Shown piece after piece: positions 35,660 to 46,458 of a stretch of DNA of 64,000 nucleotides (its first letter is position 1; the number at the start of each line of letters is the position of its first letter). The stretch lies in the NCBI GenBank assembly GCA_007115705.1, contig QXEO01000167.1:5716553-5780552 (forward strand), in the 5' to 3' direction. The notes under the pieces are model-generated. The model was not told the DNA's origin. It was given only the letters and a program-made list of their open reading frames with translations, and ran no database searches. A program made the translations under genes and the position numbers. This DNA comes from Dactylis glomerata. Its lineage: Eukaryota; Streptophyta; Magnoliopsida; Poales; Poaceae.

Positions 35660-36775
35660 CATTGCGTCTTGTATTATTTTTAGCTTAGTTTGTCATGAAT
35701 ATTAACATCATTATTGGCTGCTTTTGGCTGTTGTATGCAGTTTATATATTATACTTAGTTTTCTAGATTTATTATGCTGCTGTGAATTTATCCTATACTA
35801 GCAAATATGCACGTGCGTTGCAACGGGAGAAACTAAAACATAAACCCTATAACAAATCACGTCATGACACATTGAAACTTCTCTATGTTGTGCCACCATC
35901 GACGAAGGTGGTCATGTTTTCTCCTATTCAAAATAACTAACATGATTAGTCTTAAGTAGATTAGTTTTTGAGGCCATACGTTTCATCAAGAGGTACTAAA
36001 ACTCAAACGTTCCAGTGAATCGCATGATTGAATTCAGATATTTTACGTCTATCAATATAATTTCTAAGTTAACCAAAAGTTAAGTAATCCAAATTTTGAT
36101 TAAGTTAACATTCAAATTTAAAAAATGCAAACAAGTTCCATATATATAACTTGCGTTATTTACATGTTGCATTGGCAGCACAAAACTTCAGCAAATAGAA
36201 GCAAGCGAGAACCACATGCGATTGTCAAAATGTCTTGCACTGAATGCAGCTAAGGACGTATAGTAACAGGAAGCACACAAATCTAACAAAATTCAGTACT
36301 ACAAGCAATCACCCAACAAAATTCAGTTAGTTTTTTTTTGTATATCTAACAACCGCAGCTGCTGCAATCGTTTTGTAAATATCAGTCAAATTTTCTCTTG
36401 TCCCTAGCAAAATTCGGTAGAGCTAATAATAGCATCAGCTAGCTTGCCATGCCACCTGAAACTTATGTCTACGTATAATCTATATCTCGCTGTATAATCT
36501 TCACTGATCAAAGTATCGAACAACAGCTTCCTACGCAATCTAGGATTCTAGGCACATCAGCACGCGAGCACCACTGCAGCATCTCTCTGCCCCAGCCAAA
36601 CAGCCCCAAGCTCTCCGTCACGTCCCCAGATGCGCCGCCCCACCTCCTTCCAGGTGCCTTGTCCTCTCCCTTTCCCAGATGCGCCGCCCCCGGCGACCTC
36701 CTGCCAGCAGCGCCTCCGTCTCCATGTTGTTCCACTCGATGCCAAGCCTCGCCTGCGGGAAGAACCGGCGACAGG

Positions 36776-38404
36776 AGATGCCGCCGTGCTAGATTGAGAT
36801 CACCCCAACCATCTCTCTATCTCGCCCACCATCTCTTCGTCGATTAAGCAGAGGACGGAACGAACCTAGTGATGGCGGGTAGGCGCACATCCACCCCCAC
36901 AACGGACCCGACGATCCTAGCGTGCCGGTTTCGGCGACATCCACCCCCACGACGGACCCGGCGATCCTAGCGTGCCGGCGCCGGCGTCATTGAGTACCAC
37001 CCGTGCTTGTCGTGGTCCACCATCTCTGTCGCATGTGCGAGACCGGTTGACAGTCTTTCTCAGGCCGTCGGAGCCCAAGAACCATGGCGCCGCCGCTCAG
37101 GTGCTGCTCGGGCATCACGTTATGCGGGAGCGGGACACGCACAGCTTACTGCAGAGTGCTAAAATACCCTCCTTTGAGTTTTCAGTACGCGGTAGCAATC
37201 TGGTGAGAGATTATACTGATGCTCCTCTTTGTGTTGTTGTGTATCTTCTTGAGGCAGATACATGTGCACACCGACGACCTCGAGATGGAGTAGAGGCCAC
37301 CGGGCACTCCCTTTCCGCCGCCTCTTTTTCAGTCCGCCGGACGTCTCCGACTTCCCTTGCAGCAGTCGGACGCGGCACGTCCTGGAATCGTGCCGACGCG
37401 GCCTTGTCGTACTCCGCCAGTTTCTAGCATTTGATGTTGGCGAGTTCCAGGCTTCGAGCCGGACGCGATCTCGGGGACTCTGCCAGCGGGAGTGAGCCAT
37501 CGTCGCTGCATGTTTCTCCACCGAGCTTTCTGCTAGAAATCTAATTAATCGATGCTCTCTCGTTCTCGCAATGTGACGAGCTGATGAGGGACGCCCGAAC
37601 ACATATATGACGGAGATGTTTTGATTTGGATCAGACTCGAATGGCAAGAGCGCGGCGTCCTCCCGACGTATTCGAGAAAACGACGAAAGGGCAGCATCCT
37701 CCCGATGAGAGGGAGAGGGCGGCGAACTCCGGACGAGAGCTTGGATTACCTCGTAGTGCTTGTTGCCCGTAGGTTTATAGTAGGCGATCGATCGAGTCCT
37801 TGTCTTGTTACAACTTCTAACTTGGCTGCAGGCCGATAGACCTGATGGCTCTCGGCTGGGCTGGGCCTTGGAGCCATGGTACTTAGGTACATAGATCTCC
37901 AGCCGAGGAACGTAACAGCGGGCGGGCGACATAGACACGACTTACACCCGGTTGATCACACGAAGGAAACCTCATCGTGATGTATGAAATTAAATTGACG
38001 GAAGAACCAAATCATAAAACCCTTGTTCCCTTTATTATTAGGTCTAGACTAGCTTCTAGATTTGTTACTAGATTTGTTACCATATTGGGCAAAAAATGAG
38101 AGCCAAAAGGCAACAATCATTGAAGAAATATAGAAATAGAAGCTTCTCTAGATTTGATACTAATTTGGTGAAAAGAGAGAGAACTGTTACAGAGAGAGAG
38201 CGGAAAAAGGCGCTCTGAAAAGGCAATGCCAATTGGGACTGAGAGAGACAGAACCGAGCTCTCACGTACAACCAAACGCGGTCTCGTCCTGTCTCACGCG
38301 GTCCCTTTCTACCAGCCCCACGCGACGCAGCCCCACACGACGCGGCCCCACACGTTAGCACGGAACGGTCAACTAAATGGGAATCCTCCCGTCCGAGCTC
38401 CTTC
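36776..38404. other. MULE right interior, no gene recognised
   Basis: GC-rich first half with a near-repeat (catccacccccacaacggac and its copy at about 36890 and 36940) and a 259-codon open frame (37159-37938 minus) with no recognisable motif and a biased composition. The right part (37980-38404) is AT-rich and shows repeated tagatttgttac. Confidence 0.5.
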
Positions 38405-38507
38405 TGAGGGTTTCAGACAACGGCTTAGGGAAAACTGAGGAAAAACTAACGAGCTGGGGAAAACTGAGTACAACTAAGGACCTAAGGGCACGAAAATAGA
38501 AATCCCT
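38405..38507 (-). repeat. MULE right terminal inverted repeat
   Basis: Ends GGGCACGAAAATAGAAATCCC minus its first base when read to 20 positions; pairs with the left end and is followed directly by ttaattgta. Confidence 0.9.
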
Positions 38508-38516
38508 TAATTGTAT

Positions 38517-38623
38517 GATCCTATGTCCGCCATATCTTTTATGAGAGAGTGCATTAGTGAACCCATGAACCCCGGTCTATTTTTTATTATAAGAAACAAC
38601 TTTCCATTCACTTTATCGCTGAT
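38517..38623 (+). repeat. Element C 3' LTR, continuation
   Basis: After the second copy of ttaattgta (38508-38516) the sequence resumes the C LTR (gatcctatgtccgccatatc) until ttatcgctg at about 38623, then homology is lost. About 340 bp of LTR end are missing. Confidence 0.88.
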
Positions 38624-39357
38624 GATATGCCAATCCTTTATGAGAGAGTGCATTAGATAATGATATGCCAATTATAAATTTTGATGTTCCTATTCATGAC
38701 TTTAATGATAATGAGGAGTATGTTTTGGGCATGCCATGTGAAAATTCTTTACTTGATAATCATGATGATACTCTCCTTTAAGAGAGTCCTATAGTTTTTT
38801 GAGTTCTCCCAATCGCACTATAGAGGATAAATATGCTTGTGTTAAAAAAAAATACTTATGTGGTTTGCAAATATCTTATGCTTATGAAAATTCTGATTGC
38901 AACCATGATATGATTGATAATGGGACTAGACACTACCTTGAAAGAGGAGAATATGCTATTGATTGCCATGATAATTCTAATGATCCTCTTTATGTCAAAA
39001 TATGTCCTATGATGCTAGTTTCTAGTGATAATATGCAATGGCATACATTTGTTTGTTGTGATTTCTTCATATATAAAATGCCAATGCATAGGAAGAAATT
39101 CAGACTTTGTTGTTCTTGCTTCTATTCTTTTTCTTGCTCTTTGTCATGTTTTAGTTTGATTATCATTTTGATGGAGTTGAGAACAACATCGTATCCCAGT
39201 AAGAAGTGCATGGAGTACTTTCCAAGAATAAGGAGGGAGCAAAGAATAATTCACTTTTTCCCACTCCTCAAATGGCTAAGTGTCGTGCCTCTAGCTCCTC
39301 CATATTATGTTCTCTTTTGCTTCCCTTGACTTTGTTTGTCCATAATCATCCATAACA
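38624..39357 (+). mobile_element. Retroelement internal remnant
   Basis: Asp/Asn-rich coding-like sequence (FDVPIHDFNDNEEYVLGMPCEN) followed by stops, then an open frame 38799-39329 with RKKFRLCCSCFYSFSC and RTTSYPSKKCMEYFPRIRRE. It resembles the C-terminal and post-gag regions of Athila-like grass elements, but I cannot assign it firmly. It starts at the filler junction and ends at CACTA1. Confidence 0.5.
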
Positions 39358-39360
39358 CCT

Positions 39361-41416
39361 CACTACAGGAATCGAGTAATTTGCCATAGGCTAGGGGCCT
39401 ATGGCAAAGGGTGTAAAACCTATGGCAAATCGGTTTCTGTAGGCAAGCACACGGCAAGTCGGTACGGCAAATTCGGATCGGTAAATCGATCAAGTTGCCT
39501 ACGGAAAACTGCTAGGCACACGGCAAACACATTGCCGTGATTTTTTTCCATACCACGGAAAACTATATCGCTAATTGTTGTGCATTGTTTTTTGACCTAC
39601 GACAAATTTCCCAGTTTCTAACAAAAAAATAATTCAGGGTCAGCCGCCGTCGGACAAAAAAATTAGGGTTGCATTGCTAATTAATCGGCCACCTGCCCGC
39701 CGCCGTCGGCCACCTGCGCCACTGGCCAGCTGCGTTGCCGCTGGCCAGCTGCATCACCGCTTCCCTACGCCATCACCCACCTACATGTGCTCGAGTTCGG
39801 CAGGTTCACCAGAGATGCGCGGGTACCCACCGCAGTAGGGGCAACGCACGCCGAAGAAGCACTGGCCGACGCCGCAGGAGATAAGCGGGTCACCGACGCC
39901 ACCACTGATGCATACTCTGCAGCCACAGTAGGTGGTGAAAGAGTCGACGCTCGAGGCCTTGACGGCTTGACGCCAGGCGAAGGTCGGTGTGGCGGAGGTT
40001 GAGCATAGGCGCTAGGCGGAGGTCGGCGCTCAGGGCCTTGTCGCCAGAGTATGGCAGCGGAGTCGTTGTCCTTCTGTGGCAGGTCACGGGAGAGATCGAG
40101 AGAGAAATGGAGAGGCCGGGGCGGTGGGATAAGGACCTGCCGGATTAAGATCTGGTGGATCAGATCTGAAGATGAGCAATTGGATCGGTACAATCTGGGC
40201 GGTTTAGATGTTCTCTAGTTAGCAATCCGTGGGAACTCAAATACGACTTCTAATTGGCTGCAGATTGTGTGGCGCGGATCGATAACGAGGATTTGCCGTA
40301 GGCTATTTAAAGGCTCACGGCAAACCACCAATTTAAGGTGTGTAATTTATTTGCCGTGAATTTTCACGATGCCTTCGGTAAATAGGATGTTTGCCATGTG
40401 CCGAACATTTTGTTCATGGCAAATTACCTTGCCTACTACAAATTCCCTATTTTAGTGCCTACACATAAGTGAAAGATAGGAAAAAATAATAAAATTCTAC
40501 CCAAACTCTAGTTGTGAAAACTCATATGAAAATAAATGAAAACCGGCAATCAAGTATAGTATGCATGGTTGCAGCTAGATTACACATGAGATGAGTGCTT
40601 TACATGCATAAAATATGTTGTAAATATGCTTCAAAAATACACTCATGTACTGATGTTTTTTTTGTGAAACACTAGATGACGCCGTTGCAATAATCAAGCA
40701 AGCGCACCGGGATAGAGATCCGCATGAGAATCGCAGGTCGCCACAGCCACCGCTGATGTGCCGCCGCCGGAGTAGGTGGTGAAGGAGTCGTCGCTCGGGG
40801 CCTTGACGGCTTGACGCCAGGCGGAGGTCGGTGGGGCGGAGGTTGAGCAGAGGCGCTAGGCAGAGGTTGGCGCTCGGGGCCTTATCGCCGGAGTATGGTG
40901 GCGGAGGCGACGTCCTTCTACGGCGGGTCAACAAAGGAATAGAGCGGCTAGAGCGATAGGATAAGGATTTGTCGGATTAGATCTAGATCCGGTAGATCAG
41001 ATCTAAAGATCGGCGGTTGGATCTACAATCTGGACTATTTAGATCTTCTCTAGTCAGCGATCCGTGGGAACTCACATACTGGCGTTGATTGGCTGCAGAT
41101 TGTGTGGCGCGGAGCGACAACGAGGATTTGTCATTGGCTATTTAAAGGCTCATGACAAAGCACCTGATTTGTCGTAGGCTTTCTTAAAGACCACAAAAAA
41201 CCTCTGATTTACCGTAGGTCAGTTTAAAACTCACGGCAAATGTCTAGTCGTATACTTTAGAAAGGCTCACGACAAACCTCCGATTTGCCGTGTGTATTTT
41301 ATTTACCATGAATTTCTGCACTGCCTTTGGTAATAGGATGTTTGCCGTGGGCCGCGACACTTTATTCACGGCATACCTTGCCTACGGCAAATTTAAATTC
41401 CCTATTTCGTGTAGTG
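39361..41416. mobile_element. CACTA1, small non-autonomous CACTA transposon
   Basis: Left end CACTACAGGAATCG, right end the reverse complement CACTACACGAAATAGGG, flanked by the 3-bp duplication cct (39358-39360, 41417-41419). Subterminal copies of TTTGCCGTAGGC and CACGGCAAA in both orientations are typical transposase-binding repeats. There is no transposase. Open frames inside are Pro/Arg-rich GC artefacts. Confidence 0.88.
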
Positions 41417-41645
41417 CCTACACGTAAGTCAAAGATAAGGAAAAGTAATAAAATTTTACCTAAACTACTAGTTATGAAAATAAATTAAAACCAATAATCA
41501 AGTATAATATGCATGGTTGCAGCTAGATTACGCATGAGATGAGTGTTTTACATGCATAAAATATGTTTAAAAAATACACTCATCACTATTTGTTGTTGTG
41601 GAACACCAGATGACGCCGTTGCAATAATCAAGTAAGTGCACAGGG
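39890..41645. repeat. Diverged tandem duplication of CACTA1 right half plus flank
   Basis: About 39890-40735 and 40736-41645 align with many differences (roughly 80% by eye). The first copy contains an older CACTA end (ccctattttagtg to 40457, followed by cct) and downstream flank (cctacacataagtgaaag), repeated after 41416. Confidence 0.75.
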
Positions 41646-42030
41646 ACAGAGATCCGCGAGTGCTTAGTACAAAATCAACATTGGCTAATGCATGAGAGGC
41701 ATCTAAACATCACATAGCATCATACCAGCATAGAGCTACATCTATCTTCTTCTTGCATCTCCATAAACTCATGATCGATCTTAGTAGAAAATTAAATTCG
41801 CTAATGCAACGAGCGGCATCTAAACATCACATGGAATTGTACCAGCCTAGAGCAACATCTATCTTGTTCTTGCATTTGTCGCGAATTCATGATTGATCGC
41901 TTGCATCAAAGTGGATGCACCCGTCTCATGCATCATCTATGTAAATTAGTCTTAAAAAAAATAAGAACAGAGAAATTGATTCACCTATAATACTGAAAAC
42001 TGAATGGCAAAGAATATATAATCAATACAT
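41417..42030. other. Intergenic spacer between the CACTA elements
   Basis: Contains a ~117-bp imperfect duplication (41670-41780 and 41785-41900, both with gcatctaaacatcacat). No gene is seen. It ends with cat, the CACTA2 target duplication. Confidence 0.6.
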
Positions 42031-42240
42031 CACTAGTGGAAAACAAGGCATTAGCACCGGTTGCTAACTGCCTTTTGCACCGGTTTTGCAACCGGTGCAA
42101 CGCATTCGGGACTAAAGCCCTAACTCTTTAGCACCGGTTGCATTACGAACCGGTGCTAAAGGGTCTCCACGTGGGCGTGCAGGGGAGCTCCTGCCGATGG
42201 ACCTTTAGCATCGGTTCGTAATATGAACCGGTGCTAAAAG
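42031..42240. repeat. CACTA2 left terminal and subterminal repeats
   Basis: Terminal CACTAGTGG followed by six or more ACCGGT-centred motifs in alternating orientation (gcaccggttg, aaccggtgctaaag). Confidence 0.85.
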
Positions 42241-42482
42241 TTGGCGACGTGGCAGCCCCTGCCGCGTTTGGCTAAAACCCTAAACCCTAGCCATTTGAAA
42301 TACGGTTTCTTCGGTTATTTGAAACACGTTGATGCACATATAAAAGAAACCATCATATTACACAATATCGTCATACATATAGAGATCGAAGCTAGTACGT
42401 CTCATGTTATATCGTGCTTGGTCGAACATATTACATAATGGCACATTGTACACGTTCATGCATATATACAATATAATTTCGG

Positions 42483-45400
42483 CTATGATTTTCCAAACTC
42501 GTAATGCCGATGGTATTCACCGGTTGGTGCTATGACCTCATCAAGTAAGAATCCCGCCAGTTCCTCTTGAATTGCTCGTATACGCTCGGTTGCTAGAAGA
42601 CGATCCCGCTTCAGTTCGATCTAATGTAAAGAAGGGGATCAATATATATGAATGAAGAAACTCAACATAAATGATGGTAAAAAAATAAAATTGTGAATAT
42701 TGTTTATGTACATCTAGTTGTTCTAGTCTTCTCTTCTCACGACAAGTCTCTCGCATGAACTCGCAGACATAGAATCCACATAAATTATTCCCGTCTTCTT
42801 GCTTCAAGCACTTTATGAGAATAGAGTTCAATCAAAATAATAATCAAGGATGATAATGGTATTGAAACTAGAACCAAAGAGATGCGCGGACCTAGCTAGT
42901 AGTACTTACCGGTACTTGTTTAAATTCAAGCTCATTTCTCCAGGGACCCGGTGCCTTAGCCGTGAACCGTTTCCAAGCACTGCCCCGCAAGAAAATGAAT
43001 AAAGAAGTTAGTAATTACTTGATATCGGGAAATGAACGAAAGTAGCTGATATAGTGCCATGCATAATGATTGAAATTACCGCTGGAGTGTATCAATCATG
43101 TCCCCGAATGTCTCAAGGGATTTTTTTTTTTGAGTCCATGACTAGTACTCGTCCTCTATCAAGTTCAATAACTAGCAGAATAAAATGATAGCTGCGCACA
43201 CACATAACACACAATTAACATCGAGTAACCAAAATATATAGTAATGTGTATAAGACAGTTAACACACTCACTTAAAATTGTAAGGAAATAGTATTTTCGT
43301 CATGGTTTCTTATTTCCTTAACGCCCGTACCAAGTTATCCTCTGTGTCCTTGATATGGTTATGGAGAGTTACATCGTTCACGGTATATGGGTCAATGAAC
43401 CCAATATCATAGATTTGTCCTCTTTTGCATTCGAGTTTCTTCAATCTGCATAATATAGTGAGTAAAATTATGCATGCAATGAACAAGATGAGCTAAAGAC
43501 TTATAGTTACAAGGAAAAATAATACTTACAAACAATAGGCACTGATCATCGATTTGTCGAGGGCATCATGATTGTATAACTGAAATAATTCAGCAAATTC
43601 GATGTTTATGTCGTCGGTTCCACGAAAGTAATGCTCATCATTAATTCCCACTACGATCCAATTCTGCCCATGCAGTGAGGCTTCCAAGTACCACTTATGC
43701 AATTTTCGCATTCTTGTTGGTAGATTCAGAATCTCCTCGGGTCTGACGAGAGGGCTCCCGTGCCGGTATTTGTATGCTACTACTTCAGCCGTGGGGAAAT
43801 CACACCTTCTTAAGTATTGAGCAACAGACATACCTGCAGCTTCGGCCTCCTCTTTGTATAGTGCTATGATCTCTGGATCATATTGGACATCGGGAAACAC
43901 TTGGAGCGGGGGGCAAGAGTTCATCTGTTCTCCGAGCTGAGGAACTGATTTACCTTTCGACCGCTTTGCTGCATCTGACTTGAGAATAGTGCGGTCATAA
44001 TCTGATGCAAGCCTTGGCTCGGGTTGCTGAAGGTTCTTCAACATTTTTAACACTTTTGGATCTAGAGGAGGCTGCTCGGCGGACTGCTCGGTCTTCTTTC
44101 TCTTCAAATTTTCAAAGAAGTTCTTTGATTTCTCTTGTACCTTCGCCACGTTTTCCTCCGGAGTATCGTCGTAAGGTCTCTTTGGAGGAACCTTAGGTAC
44201 TCTTGGAAGGGGCTCCTGTCGACGGATCGGTGATCGTTTACTCTTGGGAGCGGCGATGGTACGCTTCTGCTTTTGGCTCTGAGCCTCAGTGGGTGGAGGT
44301 GGCGGAGACGGCTCACTAGCTGGCGAAGGCTGGTATGCTGGAGAAGGCTGACGCGGAGATGGCGGAGAAGGCTGACGCGGAGATGGCGGAGAAGGCTGAT
44401 GTGGCGGGGGAGAAGGGTGACGTGCTGGAGACCTTGGCGTCCAATTTGGAAGCACGATTAATTCCTTTAGCCATAGAACGGTGGTCTTCTTGGCTTCTCC
44501 CAGCTCGTACAAATCCCCTTCACCCGCAGGGTGGTCAAGCTTCAGCTGCTCAAATCCGCCCATAACTTCATCCAACCCGGCAACAGCATAGCCAGGTGGA
44601 ATCGGACAGCAATGATAAGTTGAATCAGGTCCAATGGGTAAGGCATAGCCGACCGCCACCTTCATGGTTATGTTCACGACCTTCACATGTAGCTCGCAAG
44701 ATGTCGACTCCGTGATATCATCCACTGGGTAGCGGATCGCCGGTTCATCATCATCCACTGGGAGGTCCGTGGAAGCCACGCTGCTTTTCCGCTGAGATGG
44801 TGGGCCGGTAGCATCATATCCGGCTTCTATCTGTGGCTGAGATGCGGCGGTTCCTTGCTGGCTTATCCGATTTAACAAGTCTGATGGCCGCTTCAGCTCT
44901 TGTTCTATCTGAGACATGCGGTCTGCTTCCCTTTCCTTTCTTCTCTGATGGCTTCTATCGGGAAATTTCTTCATTTCCATGGGAAACCCGAGTTTCCACG
45001 GTTTGGAGCCCGGAGTGGTTCGTGTTCGTCCTGGGTGTTCATCATTCCCAAGGGTGCGCGTGAGCTCGTCCTTCTCTCTTTCGGGATGGAACCTTCCCTC
45101 TTCAACATCCTTTGATGCGCTTCTAAGGGCATCAATGGGAAGAGGGTCTTCGTCATGCTTTTTTGTATATACACACTTCCCTTCCGAGTCCAACTTCCCT
45201 CCATGCCCGTAAAACCAATCCCTTGACCGATCATTCCATTTCAATGTCTCCGGAATGATCCCTTTGGCAATTAGATCGTCCTCCATCTTCTTCCACTTAG
45301 GCTTGCCAGTCTTGTAGCCTCCTTGCCCCATAGTATGGTGATACTTCTTTTTAGCAGCATTTTTCTTATTTATTTCTGACCTTTGCTTAGCTGCCTCTGA

Positions 45401-46322
45401 AGTCTTGTACTCCACGAATGCGTCCCAGTGATCTTTTATCTTCTCATATTGTCCAGTGAACACCGGAGTCTTTTTTTGGTCGACAAAATCCTTGTACAAT
45501 CTTTTCTTCCAGTTGTTGAATTGTATTGCCAATCTCGAAAGAGTCCACTTCTTGACTTTCCGCTCTATGATATTCAGATGACGATCATTGTTATCTGAAT
45601 CCTCCTCATTTGAATCCTCCTCATTTGGATCCACCTCAGTTCGATCCACCTGTGGCGCCTCTGGTAGGGTAAAATTAACCATGAGCTTCTTCCAAAGAAT
45701 ATTCTTCAATCTGTTGCGGACATATTTAACTGGTTCCGTCTTTGTCTTTTTCCATTCTCGAATGGTGATTGGAATGTTGTCCCTAACAAGAACTCCGCAT
45801 TGTCTTATAAATTTACTTGCGTGAGCCGCGGGAGCAATCGGTTCGCCATCTTCACCGATTTCTTCTATTCGGTACCTTTCATGTTCTTCCAACCTTCTGG
45901 CCGGACCTCTTCTATTTACAGAAGAGTGGCTCGATCCAGAGGGCTAAAAGAAGAAGGAGCGTTAATATATGTATATACACAAATCAAATAATCCAAGTAT
46001 ACAACAAATGCTTAATTTATTATTAATACACATCTACCTCGCCGGCGCCTTCTCCCTCATCTCCGGCACCTTCTCCCTCTCCAGCACCTTCTCCTTCACC
46101 GGTGCCTCCATCCACTCCGGCACCTTCTCCCTCTCTGGCACCTTCTACTTCACCGGTGCCTCCATCCTCTCCGGCACCTTCTCCCTCATCAAAGCCATCT
46201 CTACGATTTTGTTCGTCTCCCTCACCGGAGTTGTTTAGAAACAACGAGGTGACATCATCATCATTATCGCGGATGATGTCCTCGATAATATTTTCCTGGA
46301 AGTCGTCTCTTCCGAGATCCAT
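42483..46322 (-). pseudogene. CACTA2 TNPA-like protein with C-terminal Ulp1-type protease part
   Basis: Exon 1 (46322-46039) starts MDLGRDDFQENIIEDIIRD and has an acidic Gly-Glu-Ala repeat; donor GAG/GTAGATG. Exon 2 (about 45943-43526) holds EEHERYRIEEIGEDGEPIAP, the basic plant En/Spm transposase-24-like block (RLKNILWKKLMVNF, WKKRLYKDFV, KDHWDAFVEYK), a Pro-Ser repeat (PPSPRQPSP) and a C-terminal DFPTAEVVAYKYRHG, ending KSMISAYCL. A further exon about 43446-43270 reads GQIYDIGFIDPYTVNDVTLH but has an in-frame TAA after LVRALRK. The last exons include CLKQEDGNNLCGFYVCEFMRE, the Cys region of C48 (Ulp1) proteases, ending at 42483. Exon limits are my inference. Confidence 0.75.
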
Positions 46323-46376
46323 AGTTTCTGCAAAGAATTATTACAAATTATTATAATGATACAGAGACCAAAAAAA

Positions 46377-46458
46377 GGGGGCGTTGGCCGAGCGCCGGTG
46401 CGGTGGGGGAAGATTAGGTCTTCCCTCCCCACCACGCCGGCGCCCGGCCAACGCCCCC
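46377..46458. repeat. Long GC-rich inverted repeat (hairpin)
   Basis: About 38-bp arms, starting gggggcgttggccg and ending cggccaacgccccc, around a short ttagg centre, with few mismatches. It lies just upstream of the TNPA-like gene start. Confidence 0.85.

Larger units (their letters stand above)
34243..36775. repeat. 1.27-kb tandem duplication of the F-box 3' end and flank
   Basis: 34243-35512 and 35513-36775 are near identical (units 1270 and 1263 bp, differing by a 7-8 base deletion at about 36620, one T and scattered changes). Each holds the last ~55 codons of the F-box gene, its 3' flank and a GC-rich block. Junction homology is agat. 34414-35512 otherwise holds no gene. Confidence 0.92.
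21350..38507. mobile_element. Mutator-like element carrying B3 and F-box pseudogenes
   Basis: Long terminal inverted repeats (about 103 bp, 21350-21452 and 38405-38507, starting GGGATTTCTATTTTCGTGCC) are flanked by a perfect 9-bp duplication ttaattgta, the hallmark of Mutator transposition. The flanks rejoin a continuous C LTR. Total 17.2 kb, or about 8.6 kb without element B. No MURA-type transposase motif is visible, so it is non-autonomous and of Pack-MULE type. Cargo: a B3-domain pseudogene (minus), an F-box/DUF295 pseudogene (plus), minisatellites and an internal TIR-like block. Confidence 0.9.
13846..38623 (+). mobile_element. Element C: gag-protease LTR retrotransposon, interrupted by a MULE
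   Basis: Plus-strand order: 5' LTR (13846-15574), primer site, gag, protease, long non-coding 3' region, polypurine tract, 3' LTR (20147-21340, resumed 38517-38623). No RT or integrase is found between protease and 3' LTR. Gag and protease both carry frameshifts, and the 3' LTR starts TA instead of TG, so C is older than A and B. The 3' LTR is cut short at 38623 by a rearrangement, so the 3' target duplication is lost. Confidence 0.9.

Noticed and set aside
37159..37938. 259-residue frame as a gene
   Set aside because: No motif, biased composition and overlap with plus-strand frames; noted only as an unassigned segment.
39765..40193. Pro-rich 142-residue frame in CACTA1
   Set aside because: The duplicated copy at 40575-40934 is frame-disrupted, and there is no start context or domain.
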